Shown here: positions 43,926 through 51,554 of the stretch, in pieces
How the letters are laid out: every line of letters begins with the position of its first letter
Position numbering within the stretch: the stretch's first letter is position 1
Origin: JBEICQ01 sp046297395
GTDB taxonomy: Bacteria > Bacteroidota > Bacteroidia > UBA4408
Direction: 5' to 3'
DNA length: 64,000 bases
NCBI GenBank assembly: GCA_046297395.1
Contig: JBKCNM010000095.1
Span: forward strand, 1-64,000
Notes under the pieces: generated by a model
Databases searched by the model: none
Seen by the model: only the letters and a program-made list of their open reading frames with translations
What the model was told of the DNA's origin: nothing
Program-made: the position numbers and the translations under genes

Positions 43926-44738
43926 ATGAAATTGGTTGCGTGGATTCGGGAAGAGGAGTGTAATAAGGCAATTGCTTGCAAGCTACATGTAAACAAAGGT
44001 CTTTCAGGATTGGTAATAGAAAGAAAACCATCCTTCTTAAAGAATCTGAGCGCGGGCGAAATGTTCGAAAAAGCAAGAGAAAGCTTTGCCCTCGGCCAAA
44101 TCAAATCAGCATGGAATGGAATGCAGCAATACTACCGTTCCAATTTTCCATCCTATCCGGGAATACAGACAATCTATTGCGAAAGTATCAATGATCCCGA
44201 AGTGATCAGTTTCACAAATAAGTTTTCTCCAGACATTGTTCTCCTCTCCGGCGTAGAGGTGCATGAACCAAAATCAATAGAAACAAATCTCAAAACAGTT
44301 TATCTGCAGATTCACCATGGACTTGCACCTTATGTGAATGAAGGGAATAACAGCACCAACCGGTGCCTCTCAAACAAAACATTTCATTTGCTTGGCAATG
44401 CCATCCTCTGCCTCTCCAGCAATCAACAGCCACCCGGTATTATTTCAAACGAAACAACCTTCTTTGAGGGGAAGGAAAAGTTGAAAGACATTTACATAAA
44501 AATTATGGAGCATGGTCATGACCTTTGTTTGAGAAGTCTCCGAATGATTTCTGAAGGCAAATGGGCCTCAAACAATCAGGAAGAGGTGATAGGCGCAGAT
44601 CTTACAAAAAATAAAGAATGGGGGTTTGCCGAAAAGAAAAATCTGATTAAAGGGCTTGCAGCATTTTCAAGGCATGTGAACAGTTCTGAGACAAAACGCC
44701 TGCGCGAGCAACTCAAGCTCTATTCGCTGCGCAGATAA
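43926..44738 (+). CDS. Formyltransferase-fold protein with altered active site
   Basis: Resembles N10-formyltetrahydrofolate-dependent formyltransferases (IHHGLAPY followed by a GNAILCL strand, corresponding to the NIHPSLLPxxxG and GxTxH regions). The three catalytic positions look altered: the Asn before IHxG is Gln (LQIHHG), and the Asp usually preceding GxII is lost (QPPGII), while His is kept. The N-terminal half does not look like a regular formyltransferase and may carry a different ligand domain. 270 aa. Its stop abuts the ffh stop codon (convergent). It could be a pseudoenzyme or have another acyl substrate; the family call itself is only moderately certain. Confidence 0.6.
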   Translation: MKLVAWIREEECNKAIACKLHVNKGLSGLVIERKPSFLKNLSAGEMFEKARESFALGQIKSAWNGMQQYYRSNFPSYPGIQTIYCESINDPEVISFTNKFSPDIVLLSGVEVHEPKSIETNLKTVYLQIHHGLAPYVNEGNNSTNRCLSNKTFHLLGNAILCLSSNQQPPGIISNETTFFEGKEKLKDIYIKIMEHGHDLCLRSLRMISEGKWASNNQEEVIGADLTKNKEWGFAEKKNLIKGLAAFSRHVNSSETKRLREQLKLYSLRR

Positions 44739-46085
44739 TCAGGCCTTGCCCATTCTGGGCATGTTGCGCATCATTTTCGTCATTTGGTCTTTGTTGCTAA
44801 ACATGCGCATCATTTTGCGGGTATCTTCAAATTGCTTCAGTATTTTATTGACCTCCTGAACGCTTTGTCCCGATCCTTTGGCGATTCTCTGCTTTCGGCT
44901 TCCATTAATGATGTCCGGATTTTCTCTCTCTTTGGGTGTCATGGAATAAATGATCGCTTCCACACCTTTAAAGGCATCATCGCTAATATCCATTCCCTGC
45001 ATGGCTTTTCCAACACCCGGAATCATGCCCATCAAATCCTTGATGTTACCCATCTTTTTGATCTGCTGCAGTTGATTGAGAAAATCGTTGAAGTTGAATT
45101 GGTTCTTGGCAATTTTTTTCTGCAGCTTTCTGGCCTCCTCTTCATTGTATTGCTCTCTTGCTCGCTCCACCAAAGAAACAACATCACCCATGCCGAGGAT
45201 ACGGCTGGCCATACGCTCCGGATGAAAAACATCCAGGGCTTCCATCTTTTCACCTGTACCAATGAACTTAATAGGTTTGTTTACCACATACCTGATAGAC
45301 AAGGCAGCTCCGCCTCGTGTGTCACCATCAAGTTTGGTAAGCACCACACCATCAAAATCAATTCGGTCGTTAAAAGCTTTGGCTGTGTTAACAGCATCCT
45401 GTCCCGTCATGGAATCAACCACAAACAATATCTCCGAGGGTTTAATGGCTTGTTTGATCTCGGCAATTTCATTCATCATTTCCTCATCCACAGCAAGCCG
45501 TCCTGCCGTATCAACCAGCACCACCTGATGGTTATTTTCTTTGGCATGCCTAATGGCATTGAGTGCAATCTCAACCGGTTTGTTGTTACCGGGTTCTGTA
45601 TATACTTCTATGCCCAGTTTTTCACCCAGGGTCTGCAACTGTTGAATAGCAGCAGGGCGATACACATCGCAGGCAACAAGCAAGGGATTCTTTCCTTTCT
45701 TGGTTTTGAGATAATTTGCCAACTTGCCGGTAAATGTAGTTTTACCGGAACCTTGCAATCCGCTCATGAGAATCACGGCAGGTTTACCTGCCTCGGCCTT
45801 CAGGTTGATATCCGTGCTTGAGCCACCCATCAGTGCACTTAGCTCTTCATGGGTAATCTTCACCATCAACTGTCCGGGAGAGATGGCAGTGAGCACCTCT
45901 TGTCCGAGGGCTTTTGTTTTTACGGTATCGGTAAACTGCTTAGCAATTTTAAAATTTACATCCGCATCAAGCAATGCTTTGCGCACTTCTTTAAGGGTCT
46001 CGGCTACATTGATTTCTGTGATTTGTCCTTGGCCTTTCAGAATCTTAAAGGCCCTTTCAAACCGGTCGCTTAGATTTTCAAACAT
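44739..46085 (-). CDS. ffh: Signal recognition particle protein
   Basis: GTPase that binds 4.5S RNA and nascent signal sequences. The 448 aa protein begins with the N domain (MFENLSDRFERAFKIL), then the G domain with MSGLQGSGKTTFTGKLA, DVYRPAAIQQL, LVDTAGRLAVDEEMM, and KLDGDTRGGAAL, and ends with a methionine-rich M domain (RKMMRMFSNKDQMTKMMRNM). The start at 46085 is preferred over 46115. The TGA stop abuts the TAA of the convergent gene with no intervening base. Confidence 0.97.
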   Translation of the reverse strand: MFENLSDRFERAFKILKGQGQITEINVAETLKEVRKALLDADVNFKIAKQFTDTVKTKALGQEVLTAISPGQLMVKITHEELSALMGGSSTDINLKAEAGKPAVILMSGLQGSGKTTFTGKLANYLKTKKGKNPLLVACDVYRPAAIQQLQTLGEKLGIEVYTEPGNNKPVEIALNAIRHAKENNHQVVLVDTAGRLAVDEEMMNEIAEIKQAIKPSEILFVVDSMTGQDAVNTAKAFNDRIDFDGVVLTKLDGDTRGGAALSIRYVVNKPIKFIGTGEKMEALDVFHPERMASRILGMGDVVSLVERAREQYNEEEARKLQKKIAKNQFNFNDFLNQLQQIKKMGNIKDLMGMIPGVGKAMQGMDISDDAFKGVEAIIYSMTPKERENPDIINGSRKQRIAKGSGQSVQEVNKILKQFEDTRKMMRMFSNKDQMTKMMRNMPRMGKA

Positions 46086-46103
46086 GGTTTTTAATAAGAG
46101 ACG

Positions 46104-46111
46104 CAAAGGTA
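46104..46111 (-). promoter_or_regulatory. Bacteroidota -7 box TACCTTTG for ffh
   Basis: Exact TAnnTTTG match on the minus strand, 18 nt before the ffh ATG at 46085. Confidence 0.45.
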
Positions 46112-46135
46112 ACAATCACCTTTGGCTTTGCCATA

Positions 46136-47059
46136 TCAATAAGGATTGATTCTGTCTGTCCAGCCAATCTTAAACGCAAGTCCGGCCACATAAGCATTAT
46201 TTACAAAATCATTGATGCCCAATTGATATCCAATAAAAAACATATTGCCTGAAGTATTCAATTCCCATCTCAATCTGAGAAGCATGGGTCTGTCTCCATT
46301 GTTTAATTTGCCCCTGTAGCCATTGATTCCTGTGTATAGCACCATGTTTTTATGTGTCAGTAAAAATCCTATTCCATAGAGAAGCGCTCTCCGGTGTTGC
46401 CACTCACCCGATTGCCAAAAGTAAGCGCCCCCGGACATGCTTATGCGAATACTTTGGGTTTTGTTTTTCACGATTGTTTTGGCTGCAATCCCGTCTATCC
46501 AATAGGCTGCAGCTCCTGTATGTCTGGCATTTTCACAGTGACCGCCGGAGTAAAATTTCAAACCTGCATCTACACTTATGTCCGGAAAAAAGTGGAAATC
46601 CTGCAACACCCTGCATTTTGCCTGTAAAAAAGTTTCGCCCACCGAGAAGCCCATGCCGGCACTGTCTCTGGCATATCGCTCATCACGAAGGGTAGGATTC
46701 ATGCGATACCACTCAAGCAATTTACTTCTTAGACTTAGAGAGAGCCTGTTCTTTTGTATTGGAAAATGCAGTGTGATATCCGGATTAATGGTTTGCTCCC
46801 CCTTGCCCCGGTAATATTCCATGCCCGTGGCAACAAAAGTTCGGTATCCAACTTTTGTATCAAACATTTCTGGAACAGGCAGTGCATGAGGTCCCATAAA
46901 GGCAGGAACACGGCGTAAGAGATGTTTTGCCATTTCGCTGCTGATGCCATGACGGCTTTCCCACCAAGCATATCCAGGAACCTGTGCATTAGAAAACTGA
47001 AAATTCGTAATCAGGGATAATAACAAAAACTTAATACCGGTAAAATGCTTCCTCATCAT
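46136..47059 (-). CDS. Secreted hypothetical protein, probable outer-membrane beta-barrel
   Basis: Unrecognised family, 307 aa. Signal peptide LLLSLITNFQFSNAQV, then repeated beta-strand-like stretches ending in an aromatic-rich C terminus (AYVAGLAFKIGWTDRINPY). The strands have the alternating hydrophobic pattern and turn residues seen in acyloxyacyl hydrolase- or PagL-like barrels (VLYTGINGYRGKLNNGDRPM), but no catalytic triad is recognisable. It is divergent from the orphan response regulator with only 40 bp between, so their expression may be linked. Confidence 0.7.
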   Translation of the reverse strand: MMRKHFTGIKFLLLSLITNFQFSNAQVPGYAWWESRHGISSEMAKHLLRRVPAFMGPHALPVPEMFDTKVGYRTFVATGMEYYRGKGEQTINPDITLHFPIQKNRLSLSLRSKLLEWYRMNPTLRDERYARDSAGMGFSVGETFLQAKCRVLQDFHFFPDISVDAGLKFYSGGHCENARHTGAAAYWIDGIAAKTIVKNKTQSIRISMSGGAYFWQSGEWQHRRALLYGIGFLLTHKNMVLYTGINGYRGKLNNGDRPMLLRLRWELNTSGNMFFIGYQLGINDFVNNAYVAGLAFKIGWTDRINPY

Positions 47060-47099
47060 TGCAGGCGCTATATTAGCGCAAAATTAAACGACGCTGTGA

Positions 47100-47816
47100 A
47101 TGTGCAATCCTGAGCACAAAATTCTAATTGTAGATGATGAGGAGGATATCAGGGATTTGCTCCTTCATCTTCTTAAAAAGGAAGAATATCAAGTGATGGC
47201 CTGTGCAACCGGAAAGGAAGCAATTAAAAAAGCGGCAGAATTTCAACCTCATTTGATCCTGTTGGATGTGATGATGCCGGAAATGGATGGCATTGAAACC
47301 TGCAGAGAGTTGAGAAAAAAACATAGTACCAAAGATACCATCATTGCTTTTTTAACAGCACGCAATGAAGATTACTCACAAATTGCCGGCTTTGAATCTG
47401 GTGCAGATGATTACATCAGCAAACCCATCAAGCCAAGGGTTTTGGTAAGCAGGATTCAGGCGCTTCTTCGCAGAAATGAAAACGCTAGTAAAACGCGCAA
47501 AACACCTGTGACCATAGGAGGCTTAATCATTGACCGGGAAAAATTTCTTGTCTTTAAGAACAATGAACCCATCCAATTGCCTAGAAAAGAATTCGAACTA
47601 CTGGACCTACTCACCTCCAAACCCGGAAATGTTTTTACAAGAAGCAATATTTTGTTTTCCGTCTGGGGCGAAGATGTGGTTGTTGGCGACCGTACCATTG
47701 ATGTACACATCCGCAAACTCAGAGAAAAATTAGGAGATTCTTGCATCAAAACGGTTAAGGGGATAGGATATAAATTCGATATAAATGATGAAATAATCGA
47801 CGAACGGATAACATAG
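47100..47816 (+). CDS. OmpR/PhoB-type response regulator
   Basis: A 238 aa two-component regulator. Receiver domain at residues 1-125 (IVDDEEDIRD, the phosphorylation Asp in LILLDVMMPEMDG, Thr in FLTARNE, Lys in YISKPIK), then a winged-helix DNA-binding domain with FELLDLLTSKPGNVFTR, SVWGEDVVVGDRTIDVHIRKLREKLG and TVKGIGYKF. No histidine kinase gene is adjacent, so the partner is elsewhere. Its divergent neighbour is a barrel protein; the downstream gene is a C1 peptidase. Confidence 0.92.
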   Translation: MCNPEHKILIVDDEEDIRDLLLHLLKKEEYQVMACATGKEAIKKAAEFQPHLILLDVMMPEMDGIETCRELRKKHSTKDTIIAFLTARNEDYSQIAGFESGADDYISKPIKPRVLVSRIQALLRRNENASKTRKTPVTIGGLIIDREKFLVFKNNEPIQLPRKEFELLDLLTSKPGNVFTRSNILFSVWGEDVVVGDRTIDVHIRKLREKLGDSCIKTVKGIGYKFDINDEIIDERIT

Positions 47817-47833
47817 ATAGATAAACTGCAAGC

Positions 47834-47841
47834 TACTTTTG
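47834..47841 (+). promoter_or_regulatory. Bacteroidota -7 box TACTTTTG for the C1 peptidase gene
   Basis: Exact TAnnTTTG match ending 14 nt before the ATG at 47856. Confidence 0.45.
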
Positions 47842-47855
47842 CAGTACCCTATTCT

Positions 47856-49100
47856 ATGAAAAACCTAACAACCCTCATGTGGCTTGCCCTGTCTGTTTCC
47901 GTACAGACCAATGCCCAACCGCTTCGTCAAAAAGGACATTTCACCGAACCCCCAAAAACCTGTGGGAAACACCAATCGTTAGAAGATAATCCTTCCATTA
48001 CCGGTCACCGTGCACCGGAAGGACTACTTTCTAAAGGATTCAAGGCTGATGTAAAAGACATGCGTATTCCGGAAATCGGGGATTTCTCTACGATATGGAC
48101 GAATTCTCCTGTATCGCAAAACGCAACGGGTACCTGCTGGGCCTATTCCGGCATCTCTTTTTTTGAGACAGAATCATTCAGAAATACCGGAAAAAAAGTA
48201 AAACTTTCGGAGATGTTCTTAGTTTATTGGGAATATCTCGAAAAAGCCAAATACTTCTTAGAAAAACGCGGAGATGCTCATCTGGATGAAGGATCAGAGT
48301 GTAATGCTGTGAGTCGTATTCTCAGAAAATATGGCGCTCTGCCACAAGAAGCATACAGCGGCTTGCTCCCCGGAAAAAATGAGCACAACCATTCGCAGAT
48401 GCTCAATGAAATCAAATCGTATTTAAAATCCCTTATTGAGAAAGGACAATGGGATGAAGCTCAGGCCTTGGATGAGGTAAAACAAATCCTTCACCGGCAC
48501 ATGGGGCAACCTCCCGAAAAAATACTCTTTAACCAGAAGTTCATCACCCCGGTTGAGTATATGCAAGATGCATTGAATCTCAATCCTGATAATTATATCT
48601 GTATTATGTCCCTGATTCAATCCCCTTATTGGGAAAAAGGCGAATACCCGGTGGCAGACAATTGGTGGCACAGCAAGGAATACTACAATCTTCCATTGGA
48701 TGTATTTATGATGATCGCCAAAAGAGCCCTTAGGGCCGGATACAGTTTCTGTTTAGGAGGAGATGTGTCTGAACCCGGATTCAATGCATCAAACAATGTA
48801 GCTTTCGTACCAACCTTTGATATTCCCTCTGACTATATTGACGAACATGCTCGTCAATTGAGGTTTTTCAATAAAACCACCAATGATGAACACGGGATGC
48901 ATGTAGTAGGATATCAGGAATTTCAGGGCAAAGATTGGTTTCTTCTGAAAGATTCCGGTGCAGGTTCCCGCAATTGTAAAAAGAGTAGTAACCTATACGG
49001 TTATCTGATTATGCATGAGGATTACATTAAACTAAAAATGATGGATATGATGGTGCACAAGGATATGCTGAAAGACTATTTGCCCAAATTTGAGAATTGA
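47856..49100 (+). CDS. C1 (papain/bleomycin-hydrolase-like) family peptidase with signal peptide
   Basis: A 414 aa exported cysteine peptidase. Signal peptide MKNLTTLMWLALSVSVQTNAQ; catalytic Cys in NATGTCWAYSGISFFETE near residue 93; a large middle insertion (residues about 180-290) typical of bleomycin-hydrolase-type enzymes; His in DEHGMHVVGYQE; and the final residue position, normally Asn of the N-S-W motif, reads LLKDSGAG here (Asp). The periplasm or surface is its likely location, where it could trim peptides. It follows the orphan regulator after 39 bp, but has its own promoter-like box. Confidence 0.87.
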   Translation: MKNLTTLMWLALSVSVQTNAQPLRQKGHFTEPPKTCGKHQSLEDNPSITGHRAPEGLLSKGFKADVKDMRIPEIGDFSTIWTNSPVSQNATGTCWAYSGISFFETESFRNTGKKVKLSEMFLVYWEYLEKAKYFLEKRGDAHLDEGSECNAVSRILRKYGALPQEAYSGLLPGKNEHNHSQMLNEIKSYLKSLIEKGQWDEAQALDEVKQILHRHMGQPPEKILFNQKFITPVEYMQDALNLNPDNYICIMSLIQSPYWEKGEYPVADNWWHSKEYYNLPLDVFMMIAKRALRAGYSFCLGGDVSEPGFNASNNVAFVPTFDIPSDYIDEHARQLRFFNKTTNDEHGMHVVGYQEFQGKDWFLLKDSGAGSRNCKKSSNLYGYLIMHEDYIKLKMMDMMVHKDMLKDYLPKFEN

Positions 49101-49118
49101 TGATATTTGCCGGCAGAC

Positions 49119-50315
49119 ATGAATCCTGATCGGCTCAACATCAACGACTACAACTACGATTTGCCGTCACATCGCATTGCGATGTTTCCAAAAGAACCGC
49201 GTGACAAAAGCAAACTTTTATATTACAAAAACGGGCAGATCACAGATCGCATTTTTGATGAATTACCCGATATTTTGCCCTCCGGAAATCTTATTGTATT
49301 TAACAATTCCAGGGTCATCCATGCCCGCTTGCTTTTTGAAACATTAACTGGTGCAGCGGTAGAAATATTTTGCCTTGAGCCATCCCGCCCGGGAAATCCC
49401 CATTATTGGCATTGCATGATTGGCAATCTCAAGAAGTGGAAAAATCCCAAACTGAGCAAAAAAGTGAGCATGCCCCAAGCAGAAATTTTGCTTGAAGCCG
49501 AATTGCTGGAAAAAAAAGCCGAAGCCTATGAAGTGATGTTTACAATTACACCGGCTGATGTGTATGATATACCCGAAGTGATTGAACAATGTGGGTTGCT
49601 TCCGCTCCCTCCCTATATTAAACGCATGGCCACACAGAGCGACGAGGAATCATATCAAACTGTGTACGCACAGCACCCTGGCTCTGTCGCTGCCCCAACT
49701 GCAGGATTGCATTTTACACCAGGCGTGCTCGATGCGCTGAGTCTTAAAGACATTACCCAAACCTACCTTACCCTTCATGTAGGCGCAGGAACCTTTGCAC
49801 CGGTAAAGGAGGATAAGGTGATAAATCATGTGATGCATCAAGAACGAATTATTCTTGGCATCGAAAGCCTGAAAACCCTGTATGCGAAATCAGATGGATT
49901 GGTGATGGCAGTAGGTACCACTTCTTTACGCACCCTGGAGACCATCTACCGACTCGGAAACAAAATTCTTCAACCCGGTTTTTCTCTTTCAGAGGTGTGG
50001 GCATCTCAATGGGAGGCATTCGAAAATCCTTCTTCGCTCACAAGAAAACAAAGCCTGGAGAATGTACTGGAATATATGGACAAAAAAGGATTGCAAAGCC
50101 TTGAAGGAACCACCCGTTTAATGGTGTCACCAGGCTACCCGGTGAAAATGGTGGATGCCATCATCACGAATTTCCATCAACCCAAAAGCACGCTCATGTT
50201 ATTAATAGCAGCCATGGTAGGGGAGGACTGGAAAAAAATTTATGAGCATGCCCTCGCAAATGAGTATCGATTTTTAAGTTATGGCGACAGTTCCCTGCTT
50301 TTTAAACAAGGGTAA
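49119..50315 (+). CDS. queA: S-adenosylmethionine:tRNA ribosyltransferase-isomerase
   Basis: Second-last step of queuosine formation: transfers ribosyl from SAM to preQ1 in tRNA. The 398 aa protein shows the FYDYxLPxxRIAMFPKEPRDKSKLL-type opening (YDLPSHRIAMFPKEPRDKS), NNSRVIHARL, CGLLPLPPYIKR, the SVAAPTAGLHFT motif, THVGAGTFAPV-like LHVGAGTFAPV, GTTSLRTLE, and FHQPKSTLMLLIAA at the C terminus. Chosen start at 49119 (ATG); an upstream TTG at 49107 is in frame. Its last 14 bp overlap the convergent hypothetical gene. Confidence 0.96.
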   Translation: MNPDRLNINDYNYDLPSHRIAMFPKEPRDKSKLLYYKNGQITDRIFDELPDILPSGNLIVFNNSRVIHARLLFETLTGAAVEIFCLEPSRPGNPHYWHCMIGNLKKWKNPKLSKKVSMPQAEILLEAELLEKKAEAYEVMFTITPADVYDIPEVIEQCGLLPLPPYIKRMATQSDEESYQTVYAQHPGSVAAPTAGLHFTPGVLDALSLKDITQTYLTLHVGAGTFAPVKEDKVINHVMHQERIILGIESLKTLYAKSDGLVMAVGTTSLRTLETIYRLGNKILQPGFSLSEVWASQWEAFENPSSLTRKQSLENVLEYMDKKGLQSLEGTTRLMVSPGYPVKMVDAIITNFHQPKSTLMLLIAAMVGEDWKKIYEHALANEYRFLSYGDSSLLFKQG

Positions 50316-50790
50316 TTCTGTTTGCCAACCATGAATCTTTAGCAGGTATGCAAATGCTGCTTAACTCGCCAAGTGTTTGCAAGTGATGAATAACATAAAC
50401 CGGCGTTTCCTTTCTGATCCATTTGTCTGCCTCATTCACTGCACACAAATGTGGGATTCCGTCCACTAAAGCAAGAACTTTGTTTCGGTCAAAAAAATTA
50501 ATTTGCAATGCTTCCCCGGCACTTCTTACAACATGCATCAATTTGTCTATGCCACAACCGCTGGCTCCTGCCTGCGTCTGATCCAAGGCTATTACAAGAA
50601 AAAAATCCTTGAGTAGGGCATGTGCCGCCTTCATTGGTTTTTCATGAGAAGTCCAGGTCGGAAAAAAACGATCAAATGTCTGTGAAAGATAATTTTTATC
50701 CGCATCAGTAAGTTTTCGGTCAGCCTGAAATATCCACATCCTGCTTTCAGGAGGAAAACCGGGAAAGAGTTGAAACCTATCTGCTTGCAT
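50302..50790 (-). CDS. Conserved hypothetical protein
   Basis: A 162 aa cytoplasmic protein, of a type widespread in Bacteroidota and sometimes mislabelled as an ABC transporter ATPase. It has no Walker motifs. Visible features are RMWIFQADRKLTDAD near the N terminus, the SGCGIDKLMHVVR segment (a Cys within a conserved GCxID-like turn), and TPVYVIHHLQTLG. Function unknown; the pattern of an acid/base-rich small alpha/beta protein does not point further. Convergent overlap of 14 bp with queA; start codon within 20 bp of divergent ung. Confidence 0.75.
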   Translation of the reverse strand: MQADRFQLFPGFPPESRMWIFQADRKLTDADKNYLSQTFDRFFPTWTSHEKPMKAAHALLKDFFLVIALDQTQAGASGCGIDKLMHVVRSAGEALQINFFDRNKVLALVDGIPHLCAVNEADKWIRKETPVYVIHHLQTLGELSSICIPAKDSWLANRITLV

Positions 50791-50797
50791 ATCTTTG
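50790..50797 (+). promoter_or_regulatory. Bacteroidota -7 box TATCTTTG for ung
   Basis: Exact TAnnTTTG match ending 12 nt before the ATG at 50810. It supports 50810 over the ATG at 50801. It touches the start codon of the divergent hypothetical gene. Confidence 0.5.
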
Positions 50798-50809
50798 CAA
50801 ATGTACCAC

Positions 50810-51496
50810 ATGAGTAGTCATTTTCATCCCGACTGGGCTCCCTTTTTGCAGACAGAATTTAAGAAAGCTTATTTTCTGGGACTCGCAGATACACTCAAAA
50901 CAGAATATGCTTCTCAAATAGTTTATCCTGCTAGGAAGGATGTGTTTAACGCTTTTAGATTTACAAGTCCCGAGAAAACAAAGGTGCTAATTCTCGGCCA
51001 AGATCCCTATCACAATCCAAATGAAGCACACGGACTCTGCTTTTCAGTTCCTCAAGGAATCAAAATTCCGCCAAGCCTACAAAATATTTTCAAGGAACTT
51101 GCTTCAGATTCCGCTTTGCACCCACGCTTTTATCCGCCCTCGCATGGAGATTTAAGTGGCTGGGCAAACCAGGGTGTCCTCTTACTAAATGCCGGTTTAA
51201 CTGTGAGAGCAAATCAACCCAATTCACATTCCAATCTCGGATGGCAAACCTTTACAGACCATGTTATTTCTTATGTGAGCGAAGTAAGCCCGTTCACCGT
51301 TTTTCTCTTGTGGGGAAGTTTTGCCCAATCAAAAAAAAGTCTGATCAACCCAAGTAAACATGCAGTGCTTACTGCACCGCACCCTTCTCCCTTATCTGCC
51401 TATCGTGGATTTCTGGGATGCAAACATTTTTCCCAAACCAATGCACTGCTTCAACAAAAAGGAATTTCGCCCATCAATTGGAACCTGCACATTTGA
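50810..51496 (+). CDS. ung: Uracil-DNA glycosylase
   Basis: Family 1 UDG removing uracil from DNA. The 228 aa protein has the catalytic VLILGQDPYHNPNEAHGLCFSV (Asp in GQDPYH), LLLNAGLTVRANQPNSH, and the minor-groove loop HPSPLSAYRGFLGCKHFSQTN. All catalytic residues are present and the length is normal. Expressed from its own box; the divergent partner is the conserved hypothetical gene. Confidence 0.96.
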   Translation: MSSHFHPDWAPFLQTEFKKAYFLGLADTLKTEYASQIVYPARKDVFNAFRFTSPEKTKVLILGQDPYHNPNEAHGLCFSVPQGIKIPPSLQNIFKELASDSALHPRFYPPSHGDLSGWANQGVLLLNAGLTVRANQPNSHSNLGWQTFTDHVISYVSEVSPFTVFLLWGSFAQSKKSLINPSKHAVLTAPHPSPLSAYRGFLGCKHFSQTNALLQQKGISPINWNLHI

Positions 51497-51554
51497 ATGG
51501 TCTTGATTTTTTATACATTGGCCTTGGTGTCAAAAAAACACTTATTGCATTTTC

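Noticed and set aside
44784..45821. Long open frame (345 codons) on the plus strand opposite ffh
   Set aside because: Antisense shadow of a certain gene; composition low in charged residues with no motif.
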